Assembly: GCA_023138875.1 (NCBI GenBank)
Contig: JAGLOO010000030.1
Span: forward strand, 1-64,000
DNA: 64,000 bases
Direction of reading: 5' to 3'
Source of the DNA: Bacteroidales bacterium
GTDB lineage: Bacteria; Bacteroidota; Bacteroidia; Bacteroidales; GCA-2748055
The notes below the pieces were generated by a model, which worked only from the letters and a program-made list of their open reading frames with translations, did no database searches and had not been told where the DNA came from. A program made the translations under genes and the position numbers. Shown piece by piece: positions 6,597-14,024 of this stretch (its first letter is position 1; each line of letters begins with the position of its first letter).

Positions 6597-8303
6597 ATGC
6601 ATAGAGTCGGATTGACTTTCAGGGGGATACAGCTTTTTACAGGGGCCATTCTAATGGCTTTCCTTCTCTTTTCATGTAAAAGCAAAAAAGAGGAAACTGA
6701 GGTGGAACCGCATGTGAAAGTGGTAATCGATTCCACCTACCATGCAATGAATCCCATGGACCTGGTATTTGACACCCTGGAACTGGCCATGATCGATTCC
6801 GGGATGGCCGATCTGGTTGATGCATATCAAAGCATCAGGGCATACGATCTGCCAAACACCACCCCCCCGGCCATACAGTTCAATCCCCTGCCCCATGGTT
6901 TCCGGATTCCGGAGCCCACTCCAAAAGTAAATTGGGATATACCCTCAGGGATTACCAGACCTGCCTGGGAAGCCGACCTGGCTTTTATGTCCATCCCCGG
7001 GTTGGCATCCCTGCTGCGATCAGGAGAGATTTCCTGCCTGGCACTCACAGAATTCTACCTGAACCGATTAAAGAAATATGATCCCCAGCTCCATTGCGTG
7101 GTAACACTCACCGAGGAATATGCCATCAAGCAGGCTAAGAAGATGGATGCTGAACTTGCTGCCGGGAAGGACCGGGGAATCCTCCATGGCATCCCTTATG
7201 GAGCCAAGGACCTTTTCTCATTCCCCGGCTACCCGACCACCTGGGGAGCGGGAGCTTATAAGGACCAGATGATCGATGAGACTGCCGGGATCATTTCAAA
7301 ACTGGAAGAAGCCGGGGCGGTCCTGGTGGCTAAGACCACACTGGGTGCCCTTGCCATGGGTGATGTCTGGTTTGCCGACACCACACGGAATCCCTGGAAC
7401 CCGGAAGAGGGTTCCAGTGGTTCATCGGCTGGTTCAGCTTCTGCCACAGCGGCCGGGCTGGTCCCCTTTGCCATCGGTACCGAAACATGGGGATCCATAG
7501 TCTCCCCTGCCACACGATGCGGCACCACGGGACTGCGGCCCACCTATGGCAGGGTCACCCGCTCAGGGGCCATGGCCCTCAGCTGGAGCATGGACAAGGT
7601 GGGACCCATATGCAGAAGCGCTGCAGACTGTGCCATCGTCTTTGATGCCATCAGGGGACTGGATCCTGCTGATAAAACACTCATTGATGCAGGGTATACC
7701 TATGCCGAGGTTGACCTCTCACAATTGAAAATCGGCTATTTTAAAAGTGCATTTGATGCTGAGTATGATGTATCCAGGTTTGATAAGCAAACGCTTCGCG
7801 TGCTCAGGAAACTGGGCGCCGAGCTGATACCGGTGGAGCTGGACAATGATGATATTCCTTTATATGCACTCTCCATCATCCTGCAAGCGGAAGCCGCCGC
7901 CGCATTTGATGATTTGACCCGTTCAAACCGGGATACACTGCTGGTGAGACAGCACCGCTATGCCTGGCCCAATGTTTTCAGAACAGCCAGGTACATTACT
8001 GCTGTGGAGTATATCCAGGCCAACCGCATCAGGCACGACCTGATTGAGGAGTATCACAAGAAAATGCAAGATTTTGATGTGGTGGTTACCCCCTCATTCC
8101 AGGGTGGCAATCAACTTCTGGCAACAAACCTGACCGGACATCCGGTGGTGGTGGTCCCCAATGGTTTTAAAGAAAACGGTTCCCCTGTCAGCATCAGTTT
8201 CCTTGGAAACCTGTTCGATGAAGAAACCATTCTTGCTGTGGCCGCTGCCTACCAGGAAGCAACCGGATTTCATAAGAAGAGGCCGGAACTGACCTCTGAT
8301 TAG
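6597..8303 (+). CDS. Amidase-signature family lipoprotein
   Basis: The 568-residue protein has a lipoprotein signal ending LLFSC (Cys27), a spacer rich in Pro and Asp, and an amidase-signature domain from about 125. The catalytic Lys is in HGIPYGAKDLF and the Ser-Ser pair in the glycine/serine stretch GSSGSSAGSAS, followed by GTETWGS. The family hydrolyses C-N amide bonds; GatA is its best-known member. This one lacks GatB/GatC partners nearby and is exported, so a periplasmic or outer-membrane amidohydrolase acting on peptides or small amides is likely. It converges with hvfC, overlapping it by 4 bases. Confidence 0.88.
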   Translation: MHRVGLTFRGIQLFTGAILMAFLLFSCKSKKEETEVEPHVKVVIDSTYHAMNPMDLVFDTLELAMIDSGMADLVDAYQSIRAYDLPNTTPPAIQFNPLPHGFRIPEPTPKVNWDIPSGITRPAWEADLAFMSIPGLASLLRSGEISCLALTEFYLNRLKKYDPQLHCVVTLTEEYAIKQAKKMDAELAAGKDRGILHGIPYGAKDLFSFPGYPTTWGAGAYKDQMIDETAGIISKLEEAGAVLVAKTTLGALAMGDVWFADTTRNPWNPEEGSSGSSAGSASATAAGLVPFAIGTETWGSIVSPATRCGTTGLRPTYGRVTRSGAMALSWSMDKVGPICRSAADCAIVFDAIRGLDPADKTLIDAGYTYAEVDLSQLKIGYFKSAFDAEYDVSRFDKQTLRVLRKLGAELIPVELDNDDIPLYALSIILQAEAAAAFDDLTRSNRDTLLVRQHRYAWPNVFRTARYITAVEYIQANRIRHDLIEEYHKKMQDFDVVVTPSFQGGNQLLATNLTGHPVVVVPNGFKENGSPVSISFLGNLFDEETILAVAAAYQEATGFHKKRPELTSD

Positions 8304-9061
8304 TTTGTTTTTTTAGCGAACCCGAGGATCAATTTCTTTTCAATCAGATCCCCGATAAATGCGGAGAGAGCATCATCAAGGTATTTTTCGCTTTCAATAC
8401 CTGCCACATGTGCAATGTCTCCTTTCAGGTCATTCAACGCAATACGCTCATCCACCAGGCGGGTGAGGATGTAGGTATTCAATCCTGAAAGGTTCAGGAA
8501 TTGCACATTTCCGGTTTCGGGGGAACGGAATACCAGCACGAAATAGTCACCTTTTAACTCAGAAGTATTCTCAGCGGAATGCATGTGTACCGGGTACTCC
8601 AGCCTGACAATCTCATATTCAGGATTGAATGCCAGCCTGTCCTTAAAAATATTTCCTGTCTGACTAAAATCGGGGAATGGCCTGTCGGGCATGGTATGGA
8701 TCTCTATTTCGATCCACTCGAAATATAGCAAATCGTCCAGGTAGGGTTTCTCTATCCGTGTACCGGTTTCCTGGTTGGCATGATACTGGTAAAACTCAAA
8801 CGGAAGTTTCCAGATCTGAGGAGTTTGAGGTTGTTCACCGGAGAAAAAATCCTGAACCAGCATATCCCAGCGTTCCTCACCCAGGGCCGCCAGTGTAATA
8901 GGGAATGCGGTATCCATGGTATCCCTGACCACATTGTATACAAGTCGCCTGTAATGATGCACCCTGCCAGGAGTTATACCTGGAATATCCTGCTCAACAC
9001 CGGTCCTGCAATAATCTCCCAGGAGGTTCTGAATCTTTTCTGTATCCTTATGCAGTTTCAT
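8300..9061 (-). CDS. hvfC: HvfC-family (DUF2063) RiPP maturation partner
   Basis: The 253-residue protein has the DUF2063 N-terminal helical domain at about 8-95 (RVHHYRRLVYNVVRDTMDTAFP then LAALGEERWDMLVQDFF), followed by a second alpha/beta domain. In characterised HvfC/BufC systems this protein binds the precursor peptide and presents it to the MNIO enzyme. Its ATG overlaps the stop of the upstream DUF692 gene by 4 bases (ATGA), so the two are translationally coupled. The pairing, order and overlap are those of hvfABC/buf loci. Family assignment is strong. Confidence 0.88.
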   Translation of the reverse strand: MKLHKDTEKIQNLLGDYCRTGVEQDIPGITPGRVHHYRRLVYNVVRDTMDTAFPITLAALGEERWDMLVQDFFSGEQPQTPQIWKLPFEFYQYHANQETGTRIEKPYLDDLLYFEWIEIEIHTMPDRPFPDFSQTGNIFKDRLAFNPEYEIVRLEYPVHMHSAENTSELKGDYFVLVFRSPETGNVQFLNLSGLNTYILTRLVDERIALNDLKGDIAHVAGIESEKYLDDALSAFIGDLIEKKLILGFAKKTN

Positions 9062-9972
9062 GTGATATCCTTATTTTCAGTGGCCATATGAACCCCAGAG
9101 GGCTCAGCGGAGCTAGTCTTCCCTTCGGGAGATTCATAGGTAACCTTCCAGTGAGTTTTTATAATGCTTTTCAAATGGTCCAACTCCGACTGCAACTGTT
9201 CAATTTCGTTGAAATTATAATCCCGCTCCAGCAATACGGGTACCGGGTCCATTTTTTGAATGGTCCATTCAAACAGTTCATAAACAGGATCGATGATGGG
9301 TTGACCATGGGTATCGATGATCAGGTCAGGGGCAACCTGTTCATGGCCTGCCATGTGAATGTAAGCCACCCTGTCAAGAGGCAGCTTTCCGATAAATTCC
9401 CTGGCATCATACTTATGGTTGAACGCATTGACATAAACGTTGTTCACATCCAGTAGAAGCTTGCATCCGGCCTTCTCAACGATCTCATTTACAAAGTCAA
9501 TTTCCGTCATTTCGGCAGCTACCGGAGTATAATAGGACACATTTTCAATGGCAAGCGGCCTTTCCAGGAAATCCTGGACACGCTTGATGCGATCGACAAC
9601 ATGATCCACCGCATCCTTGCGGAATGGTATGGGCAGCAGGTCATAAAGGTGGGCATTGCGGCTTTTGGTATAACTCAGGTGTTCTGAGAAAATGCTGCTC
9701 TGGTTTTCATCAAGGAATACTTTTAGCTCCCTGATAAAATCCCAGTCAAGTTCTTCGGGACTCCCCAGGGATAGTGAAAGTCCGTGGCATGTAACCGGGT
9801 ACTTTTCAACCGCCTCTTTCCTGATGCGGTTCCAGTATCCACCCATCCCCATCCAGTTCTCCGGCGCAAATTCGAGGAAATTCGGTTTCAGGACAGTACT
9901 TTCAAGTATCTCCTTTGAAATATCCCTTCTTAGTCCTATGCCAACTTTACCGTTCATGATACATCTTTTCAT
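9058..9972 (-). CDS. hvfB: HvfB-family (DUF692, MNIO) RiPP maturase
   Basis: The 304-residue multinuclear non-heme iron oxidase carries the family metal-binding signposts in order: EFAPENW, CHGLSLSLG, SEHLSYT, IENVSYY, LLLDVNNVYVN, YIHMAGHE, DTHGQP and LLERDYNF. MNIO enzymes use iron and oxygen to rewrite cysteine or asparagine residues of a precursor into thiooxazole, oxazolone-thioamide or similar groups that bind metals. The likely substrate is the EGKCG peptide encoded just upstream. The ATG at 9972 is used; a second ATG five codons later is a possible start. The last 40 residues (WKVTYESPEGKTSS onwards) are a variable tail. Confidence 0.92.
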   Translation of the reverse strand: MKRCIMNGKVGIGLRRDISKEILESTVLKPNFLEFAPENWMGMGGYWNRIRKEAVEKYPVTCHGLSLSLGSPEELDWDFIRELKVFLDENQSSIFSEHLSYTKSRNAHLYDLLPIPFRKDAVDHVVDRIKRVQDFLERPLAIENVSYYTPVAAEMTEIDFVNEIVEKAGCKLLLDVNNVYVNAFNHKYDAREFIGKLPLDRVAYIHMAGHEQVAPDLIIDTHGQPIIDPVYELFEWTIQKMDPVPVLLERDYNFNEIEQLQSELDHLKSIIKTHWKVTYESPEGKTSSAEPSGVHMATENKDIT

Positions 9973-10105
9973 TTTATACTTTACTATATCATTCGTATTT
10001 GTTGCATAAGCAACCTGGAGTTTTCACCCAGACAACCGAACTTGCGAGCTCAGCGAAGCTAAATAACCACGTTGCGTTGCGACAGATGCGAATGGGATTG
10101 AAGAA

Positions 10106-10129
10106 GAGCCCCGGAATAATCCAGGGCTC
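10106..10129 (-). terminator. Hairpin between RiPP precursor and maturase genes (attenuator)
   Basis: On the minus strand GAGCCCTGGA pairs with TCCGGGGCTC across a TTAT loop (ten pairs, one T-G), followed by TTCTTC. It lies 15 bases after the precursor stop and more than 130 bases before hvfB. The weak U-tract suggests partial termination or an RNA-stabilising 3-prime end, which would let the precursor be made in excess over its modifying enzymes. Confidence 0.6.
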
Positions 10130-10143
10130 GTATCCAGATCAAA

Positions 10144-10539
10144 TTAACCACATTTACCTTCACCACACTTGGCTTCCTTAGACTTACTCTCTGATTTGGA
10201 TGCTTCTTTTTTTGCCTCTGCGCTCTTAGATTCTCCTTTTTTTGCTTCTGCCTTCTCACCCTTTTTAGCATCGGCTTTTTTACCATCTTCGCCGCATTTA
10301 CCCTCTCCACATTTGCCTTCACCGCACTTCAGTTCACCTAACTTATATGCATTAGCTTCAGCAGTGTTCACCTGGTTTGAGTTCATATCGATCAGGTGAC
10401 TGCGAACCTGGGCACCTGACCCAAGGTCATTGTAAGCCAGAATGTCTGGTCCCATGGATGGGGCAGCCATCAGTGAAGTGGTCAACAAAGCACCAGCAAT
10501 GGCTGTTGCGGATTTTAAGATCTTTTTGTCTGTTTTCAT
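10144..10539 (-). CDS. hvfA: HvfA-like EGKCG RiPP precursor (candidate copper-binding bufferin/metallophore)
   Basis: The 131-residue protein has a Sec signal peptide (about 1-25, ending SLMAA), a mid region of about 45 residues, then low-complexity repeats. Five cysteines, all in KCG, occur at residues 72, 77, 82, 125 and 130; three are in full EGKCG motifs. They form two clusters separated by about 42 residues made almost wholly of Lys, Ala, Glu and Ser. EGKCG peptides modified by MNIO enzymes are the HvfA family; related secreted bufferins sequester copper. The pairing with hvfB and hvfC and the control by an ECF sigma support this. Metal identity is inferred, not shown. Confidence 0.88.
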   Translation of the reverse strand: MKTDKKILKSATAIAGALLTTSLMAAPSMGPDILAYNDLGSGAQVRSHLIDMNSNQVNTAEANAYKLGELKCGEGKCGEGKCGEDGKKADAKKGEKAEAKKGESKSAEAKKEASKSESKSKEAKCGEGKCG

Positions 10540-10576
10540 GATAATAATTTATTTGATTTATAAAATTTCTGCTGGT

Positions 10577-10605
10577 TTAGACGGCTGTGAAATCACAACC
10601 TTACA
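10577..10605 (-). promoter_or_regulatory. Putative ECF sigma-type promoter of the RiPP precursor
   Basis: On the minus strand TGTAAGG (10605-10599) and CGTCTAA (10583-10577) are separated by 15 bases, close to the general TGTAACC / CGTCTA pattern of ECF promoters. The site lies 22 bases past the anti-sigma stop and 38 bases before the hvfA ATG. The spacer contains a 12-base palindrome, TGTGATTTCACA. No copy of this pattern was seen before the sigma gene itself. Confidence 0.5.
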
Positions 10606-10626
10606 GAAAATACCAAATTTTAATAA

Positions 10627-10935
10627 TTATTTGGCATTTAGCTCCTTGCTCAATGCATGCCGTATCTTTACACTGGCCTCTTCGGGAAGATGATGCTGAC
10701 AGGTGTCATGGCTGCAGCTTTCGCTATAGTGTTTAACTGCATTGTTCAACTGATCAATTTGCCTGGCATATTTCCTGCAGAGATGACAGGTAAGCAGGTG
10801 CATCTGCAACTGCCACCATCTTTTAAAACCAAGCCGGTTCTCATGCCTGTATGAAATAAGGAAGCTTGCCTCATCACAGGCAATCATTCGCCTGCTCATG
10901 AAAACCATTATTTTATGTCTCATCTTCCTTATCAT
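10627..10935 (-). CDS. Soluble zinc-finger anti-sigma factor
   Basis: The 102-residue protein carries the anti-sigma zinc-finger pattern: Cys20 then H46-x3-C50-x2-C53 (HLLTCHLC). There is no transmembrane helix, so this is a short cytoplasmic anti-sigma rather than a membrane-anchored one. The C-terminal part has a Cys/His cluster, CSHDTCQHH (74-82), that could bind a metal. It starts one base after the sigma stop, so the two are coupled. It probably holds the ECF factor inactive until a metal or thiol stress signal. An alternative start is Met17. Confidence 0.78.
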   Translation of the reverse strand: MIRKMRHKIMVFMSRRMIACDEASFLISYRHENRLGFKRWWQLQMHLLTCHLCRKYARQIDQLNNAVKHYSESCSHDTCQHHLPEEASVKIRHALSKELNAK

Positions 10936-10936
10936 C

Positions 10937-11527
10937 TCATTTTAGCCATTTACTTTCAATACATTGCCGCATTTTAAGTCTAGCCCGGTGGAGCATAACC
11001 CAAAGGTTAGACGGCGTGATTCCCAGTTCCTTACAAACTTCTTCGGATTCTGCCTCATCGATCATTTTCATGACAAAGACTGAAGCCAGGTTAGGCGGTA
11101 AATGGGAAATACACAATTGGATAATCTTCATCAACTCCACCTGCTCTAATTCTCCTTCCGGCATCAGTGAATGAGAATGGGGCCCCTTCCCTTCCATCCA
11201 GTGACCTTTGAAAGGACCCTCACTGCGATAAAAGTCTCCATCAGAGATCTCCTGTTCAAATTCTCCCATGGAGGATTCTTTTGAAGCGTACTGTTTCCTG
11301 TAGGTATCGATGACCTTTCGCTTCAGGATCGAGATGAGCCAGGTACGTTCCGTACTTTTTCCCTGGAAATTATCCTTTGCCTTCAGGCCGGCCAGAAAAG
11401 TTTCCTGAACCAGGTCTTCCGCTTTCTCCTGGTCATTCACCCTGACGATGGCATAGTTGAAAAGGTAGTCGCCATAGAGTTCCACCCAGCGTTGTGGTTC
11501 CAGGATATGTTTCTCTTCCTCTGACAT
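10937..11527 (-). CDS. ECF-type RNA polymerase sigma factor
   Basis: The 196-residue protein has region 2 (YGDYLFNYAIVRVNDQEKAEDLVQETFL, then TERTWLISILKRKVIDTYRK) and region 4 (LPPNLASVFVMKMIDEAESEEVCKELGITPSNLWVMLHRARLKMR), the two DNA-contacting parts of an ECF factor. An unusually long linker (about 85-130) is rich in Gly, His and acidic residues. It is first in a minus-strand run with the anti-sigma and the RiPP genes. A dedicated promoter-like site before hvfA suggests that the RiPP genes are its target. It is divergent from yedF, with a 112-base gap. Confidence 0.92.
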   Translation of the reverse strand: MSEEEKHILEPQRWVELYGDYLFNYAIVRVNDQEKAEDLVQETFLAGLKAKDNFQGKSTERTWLISILKRKVIDTYRKQYASKESSMGEFEQEISDGDFYRSEGPFKGHWMEGKGPHSHSLMPEGELEQVELMKIIQLCISHLPPNLASVFVMKMIDEAESEEVCKELGITPSNLWVMLHRARLKMRQCIESKWLK

Positions 11528-11581
11528 GGATCAAATAATGAGCAAGATAAAAAAAACTGGCTATGTTCATCCAGAATTACG

Positions 11582-11589
11582 TACTTTTG
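11582..11589 (+). promoter_or_regulatory. Bacteroidota-type -7 box before yedF
   Basis: TACTTTTG matches the TAnnTTTG consensus of the Bacteroidota primary sigma factor, 50 bases before the yedF ATG. The upstream -33 element is weak. It would drive yedF-selD away from the sigma-factor operon. Confidence 0.45.
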
Positions 11590-11639
11590 AACCCATTATA
11601 ATCACATATTTTTTTATTGGTAAATGATGAAACGAACAG

Positions 11640-12245
11640 ATGAAAACAGTTGATACACAGGGATTGAAATGTCCACAACCTCTTATTATGTTAAAAGAAG
11701 CCCTGCAGGGGATAAGCATTGGGGAGAAAGTAAGCATAATCACCGATAGTGATACCTCTTTGAAGAATCTGACCACATTCCTGAGAGACCAGGGGGCAGA
11801 AGCGGAAATTACAACTGCAGGGAGTGTTCATACCATTGTAACCACCCGGAACGACAGCAATATGACAAATGCAGAACCGCAGTTGTACTGTGAAATCGAT
11901 CGTTCAGGTAACGATTACGTGGTATGTATTAAAAGCGATCTGATGGGTGAAGGTGATCCCGACCTTGGAAAGGTACTCATGGAAAGCTTCGTGAATAACC
12001 TTAAACTGCAGGAGCATCTTCCTACGCAAGTGATGCTTTACAATGCTGGAGTAAAACTGGCTATGAAGCAGTCTCCTGTTTGCAGTTCGTTAACGGAGCT
12101 CGAAGAGCTGGGTACCAGAATCGTGCTGTGTGGTACCTGTATTGACCACTACGGGCTTCAGTATGACATCGGTGTGGGGATGATCTCAAATATGGTGGTC
12201 ATCACTGAAACCCTCGCAGCTACAGGTCACGTTATTTATCCCTGA
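11640..12245 (+). CDS. yedF: YedF-type selenium-metabolism protein (TusA + DsrE-like domains)
   Basis: The 201-residue protein begins with a TusA-type domain (about 1-70) with the CPQP motif (GLKCPQPLIMLKEAL), followed by a DsrE-like domain (about 80-201) with LYNAGVKLA and an LCGTCIDHYG motif. This two-domain form is linked to selenium use and is usually next to selD, as it is here (19-base gap). It probably carries or hands over selenium or sulfur as a persulfide/perselenide on cysteine. Cytoplasmic. Confidence 0.9.
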   Translation: MKTVDTQGLKCPQPLIMLKEALQGISIGEKVSIITDSDTSLKNLTTFLRDQGAEAEITTAGSVHTIVTTRNDSNMTNAEPQLYCEIDRSGNDYVVCIKSDLMGEGDPDLGKVLMESFVNNLKLQEHLPTQVMLYNAGVKLAMKQSPVCSSLTELEELGTRIVLCGTCIDHYGLQYDIGVGMISNMVVITETLAATGHVIYP

Positions 12246-12264
12246 TCCACGGAAAAATCATTGC

Positions 12265-13311
12265 ATGGACGAAAGATTCGACCTTCTGACTACCATCGAA
12301 TACGGAGGTTGCTCCTCCAAGCTGCCGGCCGGACTCCTTTCCGAAGTGTTGAAGGACCTGCCTCTCTCCGTGGATCCAAACCTGCTGGTGGATGTGAATA
12401 CCCATGATGATGCTGGTGTATACAGGATCAACCGGGAGACGGCCCTGATATTTACAACCGATTTCTTTCCCCCCATCTGTTCCGATCCTTTTGAATTTGG
12501 GGAGATTGCTGCCTCCAATGCACTTTCGGATGTGTACGCCATGGGGGGCATACCCCTGATGGCATTAAACCTGATGATGTTCTCCCATAACAGGATCCCC
12601 ATGGAGGTTTTTGGAGAGATCCTCCGGGGAGGGAATTCCAAGGTCAGGGAAGCAGGAGCCATCATTGTGGGCGGGCATACCATCGATGACCATCCTCCTA
12701 AATATGGACTGGCAGTGATCGGTACCGTTCATCCGGATAAACTGATCACCAATGCAGGTGCCGCTCCGGGTGACCGGCTTATACTTACCAAATCCATTGG
12801 TACCGGGGCCATGGTTTCGGGACAAAAAAACGGACTGGCCAACAATGAGGATTACAGGAGGGCCCTGGACCAGATGAAGATGCTGAACAGGACCGGGGCA
12901 GAGACAGCTGTTAAATTCGGGATCTCTGCCATGACCGACATCACCGGATTCGGACTGGCCGGACATGCCCTGAAAATGGCAGAAGCCAGTCATGTAAGTT
13001 TCAGGATCCGGACCGAAAGCATTCCCCTGCTCCCGGGTGCATACCAGGTATTTGAAAAGGGCAGTATTCCCGGCGCCACATTTAAGAACCAGGAATTTAC
13101 GGGCGACCGGGCACATTTTACCAGGGGAGTGGACTACAACCTGAAAATGCTGGTACACGATGCACAAACCTCCGGGGGATTGTTCATGTCGGTTCATCCG
13201 GATCTTGCAGACCAGTTGGTCCGGGAACTGAAAGCTGACGATCCTCAGAACAGAGCAACCATTATCGGGGAGGTACTCAGTGAAAGTCCTCGCAGGCTAT
13301 ACTTTGAATAA
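12265..13311 (+). CDS. selD: Selenide, water dikinase
   Basis: The 348-residue enzyme makes selenophosphate from selenide and ATP. It has the N-terminal catalytic loop IEYGGCSSKLP with Cys16 in the catalytic position (cysteine, not selenocysteine). The AIR-synthase-like fold follows, with DDAGVYRI, FTTDFFPPICSDPFEFGEIAASNALSDVYAMGG and MTDITGFGLAGHALKMA. It is co-transcribed with yedF. No selA, selB, mnmH or tRNA-Sec lies in this window, so the use of the product (selenoproteins or selenouridine) is not shown here. Confidence 0.95.
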   Translation: MDERFDLLTTIEYGGCSSKLPAGLLSEVLKDLPLSVDPNLLVDVNTHDDAGVYRINRETALIFTTDFFPPICSDPFEFGEIAASNALSDVYAMGGIPLMALNLMMFSHNRIPMEVFGEILRGGNSKVREAGAIIVGGHTIDDHPPKYGLAVIGTVHPDKLITNAGAAPGDRLILTKSIGTGAMVSGQKNGLANNEDYRRALDQMKMLNRTGAETAVKFGISAMTDITGFGLAGHALKMAEASHVSFRIRTESIPLLPGAYQVFEKGSIPGATFKNQEFTGDRAHFTRGVDYNLKMLVHDAQTSGGLFMSVHPDLADQLVRELKADDPQNRATIIGEVLSESPRRLYFE

Positions 13312-13340
13312 TCCATATCGAATTTTGCTACATTTGTAAT

Positions 13341-14018
13341 ATGATCCGACGCCGGTCTTACAGCATCATTTACAAGGTTCAGCGCATCATCCTGCTGGTT
13401 TTTTATATAACCACCGCCATCTCCCTGTCTATTCCACTGGTCAGGCTGGTTGTGAGGTTGTCGCCCGATCATCTTTTCCCCCTGGTGGCTTTCCTGCTCA
13501 TTTACACGGTCCTTGTGGTTGTTTTCGGGACCATGATCTACCTGATCAGTTACATTCCGTTTAACCTGGCCTCCGCTTTTGATCCCATCAAGAACGAAAT
13601 TGCTTCGGGAGCAATCAGGAATATGGATCAACTGGGCAAAAGGATCACCGAATTCACCACACAATTCTTTGATTTTTCCTTCCTGGACATTGCCCATGCT
13701 TTCATACAAACCAAACAATCCGAAATCATCTCTCATGAAGAGATATCCGGTGTACAACACGCATTGACTAACTATGATATGCTCGATAAAAGTAAACAGC
13801 TGGAAGAGATCATCCGGGCCGGAAAAATCGATCTGAACAATAAGGAATACCACCTTTACATCCTACCCATCTGGTTCGGCGAGCGCTGGCTCGGTTACAT
13901 GGGATTGCTTTCTGAACATCGCATCAGCTGTTTTTTTCAGAAATTCCTCATGGAATATGAAAACAACTTCCTGGATGACCAGATCATGCATGTGATACAA
14001 CTATCTAATAAAGAGTAA
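13341..14018 (+). CDS. Two-helix membrane protein of unknown function
   Basis: The 225-residue protein has two transmembrane helices at about 12-36 and 46-70, then a soluble alpha-helical domain. No family is recognised. The soluble part ends ENNFLDDQIMHVIQLSNKE. It lies 6 bases before the cation exchanger, so the pair is probably one transcript and may be functionally linked. A TACATTTG box at 13329-13336 is so close to the ATG that it would give a nearly leaderless mRNA, or is chance. Confidence 0.65.
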   Translation: MIRRRSYSIIYKVQRIILLVFYITTAISLSIPLVRLVVRLSPDHLFPLVAFLLIYTVLVVVFGTMIYLISYIPFNLASAFDPIKNEIASGAIRNMDQLGKRITEFTTQFFDFSFLDIAHAFIQTKQSEIISHEEISGVQHALTNYDMLDKSKQLEEIIRAGKIDLNNKEYHLYILPIWFGERWLGYMGLLSEHRISCFFQKFLMEYENNFLDDQIMHVIQLSNKE

Positions 14019-14024
14019 GAAAGA

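Noticed and set aside
8752-9456. Plus-strand ORFs opposite hvfC and hvfB
   Set aside because: They are antisense shadows without ribosome sites or family motifs.
12258-13197. Long minus-strand ORFs opposite selD
   Set aside because: They are shadows of selD, whose frame carries all conserved motifs.
12265-13311. SelD as a selenoprotein
   Set aside because: The catalytic position is a plain cysteine codon and no in-frame TGA is present.
13329-13336. TACATTTG as promoter of the 13341 gene
   Set aside because: It is only 4 bases from the ATG, which would leave practically no leader; read-through from selD is as likely.
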